Part shown: positions 1-16,000 of the stretch, piece by piece
Position numbering within the stretch: position 1 is the first letter of the stretch
How the letters are laid out: each line of letters starts with the position of its first letter
From: Castanea sativa
Taxonomy: Eukaryota > Streptophyta > Magnoliopsida > Fagales > Fagaceae
DNA length: 64,000 nt
Assembly: GCF_040712315.1 (NCBI RefSeq)
Contig: NC_134019.1
Span: 38,407,873-38,471,872, forward strand
Direction: 5' to 3'
Notes under the pieces: generated by a model
Databases searched by the model: none
What the model saw: only the letters and a program-made list of their open reading frames with translations
What the model was told of the DNA's origin: nothing
Program-made: the position numbers and the translations under genes

Positions 1-311
1 AATAATGTAGTATTTGTGATTATTTTTAATAAAAATTGTAATTTTTTTCTTTCCTTTTTTTTATTTGAGGGAGCATATTGTTATCTAATTAAATTGTAAT
101 ATTCATTTAGCTAATTGCATATGTCAACCCGCCCAACCCACTCAACTTGTTGAGTGAAAACCATTATGATTTTCAACCGATTCGTTGGATATATAGATTG
201 ATGGGTCGGCAGCAGATTGGAATTTTCCCAACCCGTCATTAGTGAGTTGGTTAAAAATATTGCTCTTTACCTGCCCAATCTGACTCGCGCACACCCCTAA
301 ACTTAGCTATG

Positions 312-520
312 GTGCACAACCATATTTGGCTGTGTACTATAGCTCAGTAGCAAAAAAAAATATAGGTTTGACTTCACTAATGCAACCCACTTTTGCTATA
401 TTTTGATGGTAAATTTAGTGTGCACAGGCATCTTTGGCTGTGCACTATAGCTCAAAAAAAAAAAAAAAGGTTTGGCTCCACTAATGCAAGTCACTTTTGC
501 TATATTTTGATGGTAAATTT
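312..520. repeat. Two-copy tandem duplication, about 107 bp
   Basis: Unit one (about 312-417) and unit two (about 418-520) share the run 'ctatagctca', an A-rich tract, 'cttttgctatattttgatgg' and 'taaatttag'. The A tract differs in length between units. No coding content is seen. Confidence 0.75.
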
Positions 521-1871
521 AGCATTTTAGTAAATTGCCTCCACCAATACTAATACTCAAGCAAAATTAGCTTAAGAACTTTGAACTTTGAAATTATCCA
601 AGAGGCACGTTTGGACAATAAAAAGTGATAACAACACTTGGCCACTAATATTATATAAATTTTAATGAATTCCAATTAATTGGAAAATTGTATTGAAAAA
701 ATCGTTTACCATTTAATAAAAATCTAGCACCAAAAAAATAAACAACCTATAATCCTTGTTTACATTGGAAAAAAAAAAGGACTATTAGTGTCTTGATTTA
801 ATAATGAAAAATAATTATCATAACTCAATTTGACCTTGTTGGATTTAAAAATTCACAACCCATCACATATATCGATCATTCGACCTTTGACTATACTTGG
901 CAAAAGAAAGCATTATAAAAGTGTCTAAATATTGATCATATCCAGGGGTGGCTTGATGCATTTAGGGGCCTAAAGCAGAAATTGATTATCTTATTTTAGA
1001 TGCAAAATTACTACTAATTAACATGAACTACATAAAATTTTATCTTTTTTTTTATAAATTTGATAGACACGAAAAATTTGACAAAACATTTCACATTTGT
1101 TGACATGGCAGATTAATAGTGGTAAGTAAAAGAGTGGTGTTAATGGTAGACCAAGAAGAAAACTTGTAAAAGTTTGCTACCTCAACTCTTCTTATTATTT
1201 TATTTTTAAAAGTGTAACATTCACAATATTTTTTACAACAAACCCTGAATTCTAAGTTGCTTCTTGTTTTCTTTTTGAAAACCACTATAATTATTTTTTG
1301 CCATCAGTAATAGGTTGTAACAACCTGCTACTTAGCATTAGTTGTGAAAAATATTATGGATGTAACATTTTTTTTTTCTCTTTTTTGTTTTTTTTCTTTT
1401 CATTTGATAGAAAACAATATATTATTTTATTTATTGATTATAAATAACCTTATTGGTTAAAATTTGGGAGCATTTTTTTTTTTACTTGGGGCCTTAGGTG
1501 ACCACATCTATTGTTCTACTATGTAGACCATATCCCTAAGATATTGTTGATTTTGGTAACTCGTATGGATGTGATCAATTTGGGTAACTTGCATGAATGG
1601 AAGGAGAGACTATGTTGGTTATGAATGCTCTATGAGGTTAGTAAGTTCGTACTAAATGAAGAGGGGTAGTGTCAAAAATATTTGTGATTATTATAACAAT
1701 TTTGCTACGACTATAACTTTTGACATAATGTTGATGTGATCGGTTGTGAGTGTGAGTGTGAGTGACTTGCCTATCACGCAATTGTGGTTAAATTGTCATT
1801 GTCTATAGCAAACAAATAGACCTCTCACAAATGACCCTTTTTTATTTTTATTTTTATTTTTAAGACTAAAG

Positions 1872-2068
1872 GTGCGTTTGGGACAGCGGCTACATTTGCG
1901 TTAACATAGGTTGCGTTTTTTTTGGCTAGTCCATGGCACTGTTCATGGACCAGTCAATTGAGAAAAACGCATGACTAGTAACTTGCAGTAATAAAAAATA
2001 TTTTGTTACAGTGTTTTCAGTAATATGATTTTAGTTTTCAACAAAATAAGTGGTATCCAAACGAACAC
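1872..2068. mobile_element. hAT-like MITE, copy 1
   Basis: The element starts 'gtgcgtttggga' and ends 'tatccaaacgaacac', which are near inverted complements. The interior holds the words 'cactgttcatgg' and 'tacagtgttttcag' that recur in the other family members at 50098-50280, 52016-52274 and 57053-57250. It is non-coding. Confidence 0.65.
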
Positions 2069-2108
2069 TAAGTGCACTAGCATTGACACCTCTTAGTTGC
2101 TATTTTAT

Positions 2109-2309
2109 GGGTTTGTTTGGATACCGCTTATTTTGCTGAAATTGAAAACTTATAATTAAAAGTACTTTAAATAAAGGTAAAAGTTAGTTGAAATAGTACA
2201 GTGGAGCCTATGAATAGTACCAAAAACTGCAGTGGGACCCATGAATAGTAGTAAAAACAAGTTGAATAGTGAAATGATTTATAATTTTCATTGCTTCCCA
2301 AACGCACAC
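2109..2309. mobile_element. hAT-like MITE, copy 2
   Basis: The ends are 'gggtttgtttggat' and 'cccaaacgcacac'. The interior carries repeated 'catgaatagta' words, as in the member at 53168-53380. It lies 40 bp from copy 1. Non-coding. Confidence 0.6.
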
Positions 2310-2468
2310 TATATGCAACCTTGATGTTCATAGGTTGTAAAGAAAAAAAAAAATTTATCTTGTGATTGTGTGTGAAGAGAAAAAGAGAGTGGAAAGAAAA
2401 AGAAAGAGAATAATACTTTTTATTATTTTACTATGTAGTTTATATTATTTAATTGGGTTGTATGTAAA

Positions 2469-3517
2469 AATAAAAATGCAAAATTGACCCTTAACTTTCA
2501 CATTTTTTCATTTCAATCATTTAACTTTCAGTTTTGTCAATTCAGTCCTCTAACTTTCAATATTTGTCAATTCAAGGCTCCGTTATAGCTCAGTTAGTGT
2601 TGCCGTTAGAACCACTGAAATGATGCCATTTTGCGTGTGTGTGTGTGTGTGTTTTTTTTTATTCAGAATTAAAAGAAAATAAGAAAAATTTAGAAAAAAT
2701 AAAAGAAAAGAAAACATTAAGGGGAACGACGTCGTCGTTCCCTTTCCCTTGAATCAAAACAAAATAAAGGACCCAAATCCCTAACTCGTGTAACTTTGAG
2801 AGAGAAAAAGTGAGCCGGTTTGAGAGAGAGAGAGAGACTGAGTTCACCAGCTGCTCTCCTCACCGTACCTCGCCGCTCTGCTCCTCCCAACACCTTTTAA
2901 TCTCAACGGTCGAGCCCAATCGCTCCGAAAATTGTACGGTATCGATGATCTTCTTAAGCGCATTCAAGTCTTCATTGCATTTCTCCAATGCCATGAGCAA
3001 CTTCCTTCTCTTCTCTGCAGCTGATTCCGGCACCATCATCATCGTTGTCAGCATAGCTTCCAAACCCATTAGGCGTGCCATCAACGGCGGTGAAGTTTGG
3101 AAGTTTTGAGTTGAGTTTAAAGAGTTTGACCGCTGTATCTCCGTCGGAAGTGTAGGGCTTCTGGGCACGTCGCAAGAGAGTCTTCTAAGATCATTGGTGG
3201 GTTTAATGTCTTTTTGTTTTTGGTTTTGTGGTTGCACTGATGACGGGGAAGCCTCTTGGTTTTGTGGTTCCCATTAATGTTTTTTTTTTTTCCAGATTTT
3301 TCTTATTTTCTTTTAATTTTGAATTAAAAAAAAAATGCAAAATGGCGTCGTTTCAAGTAGTTCTAACGGCAGCATTAACTAAGTTGTAACGGAGCCTTGA
3401 ATTGACAAAAATTGAAAGTTAGAGGACTGAATTGACAAAACTGAAAATTAGAGAACTGAAATGAAAAAAATGTGAAAGTTAGAGGGTCAATTTTGCATTT
3501 TTGCCAAATAAAAATTT
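2469..3517. mobile_element. Pack-MULE-like element with captured host gene fragment
   Basis: Long terminal inverted repeats of about 240 bp (about 2469-2722 and 3270-3517) begin near 'aaaatgcaaaattgaccc' and enclose a gene fragment. The repeats share 'caattcaaggctccgtta' and 'attaaaagaaaataagaaaa' in opposite orientation. Long TIRs around a gene piece, with no transposase, are the Pack-MULE pattern. I did not find a clear 9-bp target duplication, so the superfamily is inferred. A tandem duplication later copied the interior and right TIR (see 2761-4500). Confidence 0.6.
2860..3237 (-). pseudogene. Captured DUF3741 (VARLMGLE-motif) gene fragment, copy 1
   Basis: This is an open 125-codon frame on the - strand. 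It carries a basic, Ser-rich N-terminal part, the motif ARLMGLEAM at about residues 54-62, then a charged helix-like stretch with AEKRRKLLMALEKCNEDLNA. The ARLMGLE motif is the hallmark of DUF3741 proteins (LONGIFOLIA/TRM-related). The helix resembles the segment that follows it in small DUF3741 proteins. The frame lies wholly inside the long inverted repeats at 2469-3517, so it looks like a captured fragment. The frame is intact, so expression cannot be ruled out. Confidence 0.5.
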
Positions 3518-3928
3518 AAATGTAGGGTGAGTTGTAAAATGGGTCAATAAAATAAAGGACCCAAATCCCTAACTCGTGTAACTTTGAGAGAGAAAGAGTG
3601 AGCCGGTTTGATAGAGAGAGAGACTGAGTTCATTAGCTGCTCTCCTCACCGTATCTCGCTACTATGCTCCTCCCAACACCTTTTAATCTCAGCAGTTGAG
3701 CTCAATCACTCCAAAAATTGGGTCAATAAAATAAATGACCCAAATCCCTAACTCGTGTAACTTTGAGAGAGAAATAGTGAGCCGGTTTGATAGAGAGAGA
3801 GACTGAGTTCACCAGCTGCTCTCCTCATCGTACCTCGCTACTATGCTCCTCCCAACACCTTTTAATCTCAACAGTTGAGCTCAATCACTTCGAAAATTGT
3901 ACGGTATCGATGGTCTTCTTAAGCGCAT

Positions 3929-4201
3929 TCAAGTCTTCATTGCATTTCTCCAATGCCATGAGTAACTTCCTTTCTTCTCTGCAGCTGATTCCGACACCAT
4001 CATTATCATTGTTGGCATAGCTTCCAAACCCATCAAGTGCGCCACCAACGCCAACGGAGTTCGGAAGTTTTGAGTTGAGTTTACAGAGTTTGATCGCTGT
4101 ATCTTCGTCGGAAATGTAGGGCTTCTGGGCACGTCGCAAGAGAGTCTTCTGAGATCATTGGTGGGTTTGATGTCTTTTCGTTTTTGGTTTTGTGGTTGCA
4201 T
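3929..4201 (-). pseudogene. Captured DUF3741 gene fragment, copy 2 (frameshifted)
   Basis: This is the second copy of the frame at 2860-3237. It keeps the ARLMGLEAM motif, then shifts frame after 'SESAAEKK'. The helix sequence AEKRRKLLMALEKCN appears as 'REERKLLMALEKCNEDLNAL' in the neighbouring frame (3885-4139). The frameshift marks this copy as dead. Confidence 0.6.
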
Positions 4202-4500
4202 TGATGATGGGGAAGCCTCTTGGTTTTGTGGTTCCCATTAATGTTTTTATTTTTTATTTTTTTTCATATTTTTCATATTTTCTTTTAATTCCGAATTAAA
4301 AAAAAAAAAAACACATGCAAAATGGTGTCGTTTCAGTGGTTCTAACGGCAGCACTAATTGAGCTGTAACAAAGCCTTGAATTGACAAAAATTGAAAGTTA
4401 GAGGATTGAAATGAAAAAAAGTGAAAGTTAGAGGATCAATTTTGCATTTTTGCCAAATAAAAATTTAAATGCAGGGTGAGTTGTGAAATGAGTCAATAAA

Positions 4501-5729
4501 ATAGATAAAGTAGTATTTGAGAATGCAAAATATAAATATATTTTTTGCATCCCTGGATGCTAGTGCTCTAAGCACAAAATTGGATAACTTGTATGGACCT
4601 TTCTTTATGGAACAAAAGCCTATGCTGTCAGCTCTTGGAGAAGTCAAGAACCCCCAAACATTTTTTGTGTTTTCAAACCCTCCAAATGATTTCCTGTAGG
4701 GGGGAATGGGAAAAATGTACAAAGCGCACTCTGTGTTCTACTTGATTCTCTGTCAATCACAAATTGCCACATATTTTCATTTCTTTCCTTATAAGTCCAT
4801 TAATTTTTTTGAGCAGATTCATTAATTTTTAAAATAGGAAAAAAAAAAAACATATAGCAATTTTTGATTTGTGGAGAGTAAAATTAGGAAAAATGATTTC
4901 TAATTTTTAAGAGAACTAAACAATGCTATTGAGAATTGCAAATGAAGTGATGAGTTTAGTTTTTAAGAACATAAGTGAAGTTAGATTTACAGATAGATAG
5001 TAGACAAAAGTGTTAGTAATAAAAATGGTGTGAAATCAATAAAATTACTGTCAAAATTCACAACACTGAAGTTACCGACCACCTCACCTCAAACACATAT
5101 ACCAACTACAATCTACCATTTAATTTTTTTTATTGATGACCCATGTTTAAAGTGATAGACCAAAGAAAAAGAAAACTCTCAATTTCATAGCCGAACTAAA
5201 ATTTACAAATTTAAAGGGTATAATTTGTCATGTCATTTAAAATACACTTTTTAAGTACTGTTCCTTAAATTTCTCTCTTAAAATTTAATTGTGTAGTTAG
5301 TTAACTAAAAAATATACTCCCATCTCATAAAAAAAATTCACATAATAAAATTTAAAAAAAAAAATCTAAAGAAAAACACTAAAATACTATATATCTATAT
5401 ATATATATATATAAGTCTTGTCATTTTAAATAATAAAGTAGTTGTTGACCCCCTTCTTGCGAAAATCCTACAAGCCTAATGCAAGCAAAGCCCAATTTAT
5501 TCTTGGACCCAATTCATATAATCTCATTTTATTTTCTTTTGCATGGCCCAAGCTTAAATGCAAGCTAAGCCCAATTATTGTGAATTTTAATAGTGATCCA
5601 AGCATCTCAAGTGTGAAAATAATATTAAACTTACTTCTAACAACGACACCGTTTCATTGTTTTCCATTAATCAATCTCCTTCCTTATCTATCGTTTTCCT
5701 TGGGGAGAGGAAGGCACAGTGCAAGAGAT
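4501..5729. other. Intergenic DNA upstream of the sugar kinase gene
   Basis: AT-rich non-coding DNA. It includes a (TA)n run at about 5392-5413 and a stretch of A-rich tracts. The kinase promoter must lie in the last few hundred bases, but I see no unambiguous TATA box other than the TA microsatellite. Open frames here are unconvincing. Confidence 0.6.
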
Positions 5730-11045
<5,316 letters not shown>

Positions 11046-11046
11046 G

Positions 11047-11639
11047 TAGGGCTGTAAACAAGCCGAGCTGTGTTGAGTAGGGAATGTTCAAGCAAGCAGA
11101 ATGTTCAAGCTTGGCTTGAACTTGATACAAGCCTACAAATAATGTTCAAGCTTGAGCTTGTTATAAAGTATAAAAGCTTGAGCTCGGCTTGGTTCATTAG
11201 TCAAGCCAAGCTCGAGCTCTATATCAAGCCCAAACTCAAGTTCAATATCATGTTTTTGAGCTTGAGATCCAACACAAATATATTATCAAGCCTCTATCAA
11301 GTTTATTATCTAGCTTATTTGGTTTGGATGAGTGATCTCAACTTATAATTAATTAAAGTCTTAAAAGAATATGAGTTTACTCGTCAAGCTTATATCAATT
11401 TCATTATCAAACCCATAAATAAGCCTAGACGCAACTTGTTATGTTACTTTTGTATTGAGTCTTGGTGTTCACAAGCTTGTTCATGAACAATATTTTTTAC
11501 TCGGGCTTGGTTCGTTAAATAAACAAGCCTAAAACTAAAGCTTAAGCTTGACTTGTTTATAAACAAATAAATATGAATGAGCTTTTTATCGAAATAAACT
11601 CGAGCTGTTTATGAACGGTTTGGTTCATTTACAGCTCAA
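11047..11639. mobile_element. hAT-type MITE inserted at the kinase stop codon
   Basis: A 593-bp element. The ends are 'tagggctgtaaa' and 'tttacagctcaa', an imperfect TIR. The perfect 8-bp duplication CCAGTAAG flanks it (11039-11046 and 11640-11647), the size expected for hAT transposition. The left copy contains the TAA stop of the kinase. The interior is made of variants of 'caagcttgagctt'. It therefore forms the start of the kinase 3' UTR. Confidence 0.85.
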
Positions 11640-11699
11640 CCAGTAAGAGCAGGGTGGAAGGGATAGACCAGGTAGATGGCAATGGAGTGAAGGTAACAG

Positions 11700-13005
11700 A
11701 GGAGAAACCCAACATTAAGTGATGATTCTTATTAAGGTGTTTATTTCTTCTGTAGACGTTCTTCTGGTGAATAGCACCGGTTTATGATATCATGATGGAT
11801 TTATCTTTTGTTGTGATCATATCTCATATTTATTGAACATAAATTTGCACCATTTTTCTTGAGATAAATGCATCTATAAAGAAAAAAAGTAACGAGTTTT
11901 TTTCTTCTTAAAATTTCTTATTAAAATAGGTGGAAAAGTATTTATTGTTGGATATAGGGGAAGGATATAATTTACACCCTCATCTTCAACTTTTTTCCAT
12001 TATGGACTCGCACATTATGCCAATATGGAGATTATAGAGATTCTATTTTTCATTCAACAAGTGGGGTAAGGGATTCAAATCCAAGTTTTATTTGTCGACG
12101 CACGCAGTCTACAGTTCACATAAGGTGGCCTGGGGGGTTGTTAAGTGTAGAGGGAAAGTTTTGGAGCCATGGACGACTCCTCCAGGTTTTGCTAAGATCA
12201 ACTTTGACACAACTGTGAGATACTCCTCGACTCACTTTACCTCCTTTGTGTTCTACTCTTATATCCCATTTGTCTATTGCTTCTGTTACTGTGGATATTT
12301 GGGTAGTTCTAAACTCTTTTGCTTTTTGGAAAGCCTCTTGTATTTTGGGATCTGGTCAATTCTTGCTCATGTTATTGCCCGTTGGAATCTTTTTTTGAGA
12401 GGAAGGATTTCCATCTCCTTCATTCCAAGTCTTGTTTTGTCCCATTTAGAAGGAGATTGTGACAACACAATTTCAACATTTTTCCATTGTGGACACATCA
12501 TACCTATATAATTATGAGGATCATGAAGATTTTTTTTCCTTACAGTAAGTGAGACGGAGGATTCAAATGCAAATTCTTTTTCATGGAACAAACTTAATGA
12601 TACTACTAAATTCACAAGACTCTTAATAGAATTATAAGAAGTTGAATATTTACAGTAGTAAAAAAATCATAACCAGAGTCCCAAACAAATTGCTGTATTT
12701 GGGTCTCTATAAAAATTTTCATTAAAATAAGAATTCATTTTCCCCAAATATTAATCAAACAACATTAGAATAATGTATTGAATGGTATATATGCCATATA
12801 TTACAATCCAACACGCATTGCATCCTTTACAATGCAGGTAACAAATTATGAGCAAGCATAAGTTCAATCAACAATGCTCCTGTTGTCACTCAAGCTCGTC
12901 AAGGAATCATTATTTTTGCCCCCACTTTTTAGTCCCAACTAAATGCACATTATTATCTTTATTTTGACTAAATAATGCACATTAAATTATGAACAAGAAG
13001 TGTAC
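11700..13005. other. Intergenic DNA between convergent kinase and PLD genes
   Basis: The 3' ends of the kinase and of PLD copy 1 face each other here. A LINE RNase H-like relic lies at 12113-12212, between two diverged direct repeats (about 11968-12090 and 12455-12575) that share words such as 'ggattcaaat' and 'ttttccatt'. No gene is supported. Confidence 0.6.
12113..12212 (+). pseudogene. LINE-type RNase H relic
   Basis: The frame reads GKVLEPWTTPPGFAKINFDT. The W-x-P-P-x-G-x-x-K-x-N-F-D pattern is the start of the RNase H domain found downstream of reverse transcriptase in plant LINEs. Only this short segment is recognisable, and no reverse transcriptase lies next to it. Confidence 0.5.
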
Positions 13006-16000
13006 CTACGTAGTTAATAAAGATAAATCAATATCAACCGCAAGGGATCCGAGCACTTTAACGCTAACAGTTGGAACCTCAGTAGATCTTCCGAGCACTT
13101 TAACGTTAACATCTGGGAAAGTCTCTTGTTCATCCAAGCACTCTACCTTCCCATTGGCATTTACCTTAATAGGGTATTTAAGGAGGTGCCCCTGCAATGG
13201 CGTAAAGTCCTCGGTCTTGTACTTCCTCCAGTTTTCTTCAGCAATCTTGTTAACACTCTCAATGCAACCCAAAGTTTCAGGCTCCATGAAGTAATCATCT
13301 AAAGTCCCCAAATGTTCTGCCCACAGTGACATTCTATATCCATATATCTGCATATGTATTGATCAATGTGGTTAACTTACATAACAAGCAATTCTATGCC
13401 CGTGGGTGCGTGCACGCACACACAGATATATATTGATAATGCAATACTTGGGAGTGAGAGGATTTGAACCATAGATGTCTCCGTTGGAGTGTTAACTAGT
13501 TGAGTTATAAGACTCTTGCCTCTTAATAACTATTGCACGCATGTGGTGCCAACATTTGAATGATCAATTAAACCAAGGCATTAAATTATTTGAGCTACCT
13601 TCGGTACCTCCACCAAAACTTGCAATAGAAACTATAGTACAATGTATATATATGAGGTCTAAATGAATGTACAAACCTGGCCATGTGGGTGACCCTTCCT
13701 CTTACCCCAAGTGTGATGGGGTTGATATGCACCCATGGCTATCTCACTGTCTCTTGAACCATCCAACGATCGTTCATTAATATTGGCAGAACCTAATATC
13801 ACGTACTCATCATCTACAATCATTCCCTTGCCATGTACGTAAACCATAAACCGTTGAAACTTTTGTGAGTTAGAAACCTGCAAGTTGGTCATGAAAAAAC
13901 TCAGTCACAATTTCTTGTGTATAGTATGGGAAAATGTGATCTTTTTTATTCACTCCTAGAATTCTATTGATGAAATGAGCTAACGCTCATCTACGAGTAA
14001 AAAATTAAAATATACAATTTTATGTACATACGCTTGATCAACAAGTAGGATATATTTACATATGTGCAACTTGTATATGGCACTGTTTAATTGTGCTAGC
14101 TCAAAATAAAGGAGTAAATATTACTACATCAGTCTTACAAAATATATTACAAATATAAAAAAATTCATACATTTGTTTATTATATATTAAATAGTTACTA
14201 ATCACATCTATTTCCATATTAACTTGTAAATATTTTGTAGTAAATTAGTAGTAGTTTTAGTATTTTGCTAAATCAAAACAATCACAGTCACACTCATGAG
14301 CTTTGGTTAAGCTAGTTCTATCCGTCGATTTTGAAATGAGTTAATTGAATTTTGTACAGACTTATTTGTTGGAATATTTCACATGTAAGTAATGTAGTTA
14401 GTTAAGTAGAAGAGTATAATGACAAAAAAAAAGTTGTTAATTGAGCCCAAATTTATAAGCTTAAATTTTTGGGTCAAGTCTTGAAAAAAAAATTTGTGTC
14501 AAGTGGTATATATATTATATTATATTAACTAATTGATTAGATTTTCCTTATATTTGTAATGACCCAAGTAAAGACGCTAACTACGTATGTACTATATTCT
14601 AGTATAGTACCCAAAGTGAGACTCAACTAAGCATTGTTTTGACTTGATTGGAGTTTGTAGTCTATGATGGCCGAGATACTTTCTCGACTTATGTATGACA
14701 ACTATATTGCCACATAATCACACCAAATTTTTTCAAGGTTAAACACTTAAACTTATTGTATTTTCTTGTGTTTTGTGCTAGATCTTTGAGGATGTATTTT
14801 GTTTTGTGAGGGCATTTTTGTGTCATCTATTTAATCTCTCTACCTTTTAGTAGATCTTTCTTTTAGACACATCATTGTGTGGGTCCTTTTTGGACAGAAT
14901 CTAGGCCCAAGTAGAAAACAAAGACCCTGAGCCCTTTACTTGTTGTTTTGAGGGATTGGGCTTGATTCATCACAGCTAAATTGACTGATTACGAACCAGA
15001 TGGTGCATAGAACACGAATTCTACAACACATGCATGCTAACAAACGAGAAATATATGCATAGAACAACAAGAAATAGTAAAGGGGCAAAGTGGTAAAGAA
15101 AGACACAAAATAAAGATGTTAAGGGTCCTCAAGACAATGTGAAATATTCCATTACTATCTTAATTGTGTAATACATTATGCTCATTAGGACGTGCTATAA
15201 GGTCCAAATGAGTTCAAAAATCATAGACTTAGATGGCTCTTCAGGCCTTTAAGACTTACAAAGTTTAAATCCTTTCGAATCCAAGTTTGCTCTCCAGTGG
15301 CTGTTTGAGGCTACCAGACGGTATTTCCCTCTCCTTTCTTTTCTTTTTTGGATTCTAACAGAGTTTTCTCAATGATTTTTGCCCTCATTCACTGTTGCTG
15401 ACTGCCTTTCACTGTTGGCTGTCCCTCCTTTTTATAGTGTCATTCTAGGGTTTTCGGGGTACCACTGATTCCCCCCATTTGTTCCCTTAGGTATTAGAAC
15501 CAATGTTGTGCTAGCAACATTGGTGGCTGGTCCTTTCCTCATTTCTCATAATTTTCTTCTTTTGGTGCTTCTTCCCCAACAGTCTCTTGCCGTTTTTCTA
15601 TTTTGGGGTGTCTTTAGAGAGCTGACTTTTGGCCCTTCTTCCTTCAAAGCTTCTGAACCTCACTTTTTTAAATTCAGCTTTCGGCTCCCTTCCCCTTTGT
15701 CATTTTTCCCAAGTTATTTGATTCCTTCCTGCCAGATTGAAGATTTCCCAGCCACTTCCCTTCACGGTTCTTCTTTTGGGGTTCCCCAATGTACCAGCCC
15801 CTTGTTCATGAATTATTGGTTCCCAAACCTTCTGATTTCATTCTGCATCATTGGGTGGCTGATAGGGACATATCTATTCTCCTTCCTTGTGTTTCTTGGT
15901 GCCCCCCTTTGAGCTGTCTTAATCTAACCTTGGTTTTGCTGCATGTCTCGAGGATCCCGAGCTCCTAGCATTCCCCAAATATCCCGGCCCTGTTCTTACC

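Larger units (their letters stand above)
1..2465. other. Intergenic DNA with short repeats
   Basis: No gene is supported here. The stretch is AT-rich. It holds an imperfect tandem duplication (312-520), MITE-like elements (1872-2068, 2109-2309) and a MITE-like fragment near 1300-1370 that resembles the element at 55866-56043. The open frames here are short, lack recognisable domains and overlap simple sequence. Confidence 0.7.
2761..4500. repeat. Tandem duplication of Pack-MULE interior: full, truncated, full
   Basis: Three direct units each start at 'aaaataaaggaccc' or a variant: 2761-3548 (full), 3549-3726 (truncated after about 175 bp) and about 3727-4500 (full). Each full unit runs from just inside the left TIR, through the DUF3741 fragment and the right TIR, into the flank 'gggtgagttgt'. 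The shared 'aaaataaaggaccc' at the junctions suggests unequal exchange or slippage at that word. Confidence 0.75.

Noticed and set aside
15508..15912. 134-codon hydrophobic frame in PLD copy 1 intron 8
   Set aside because: It lies inside an LTR-like insertion, has no domain, and its hydrophobicity comes from T-rich DNA.
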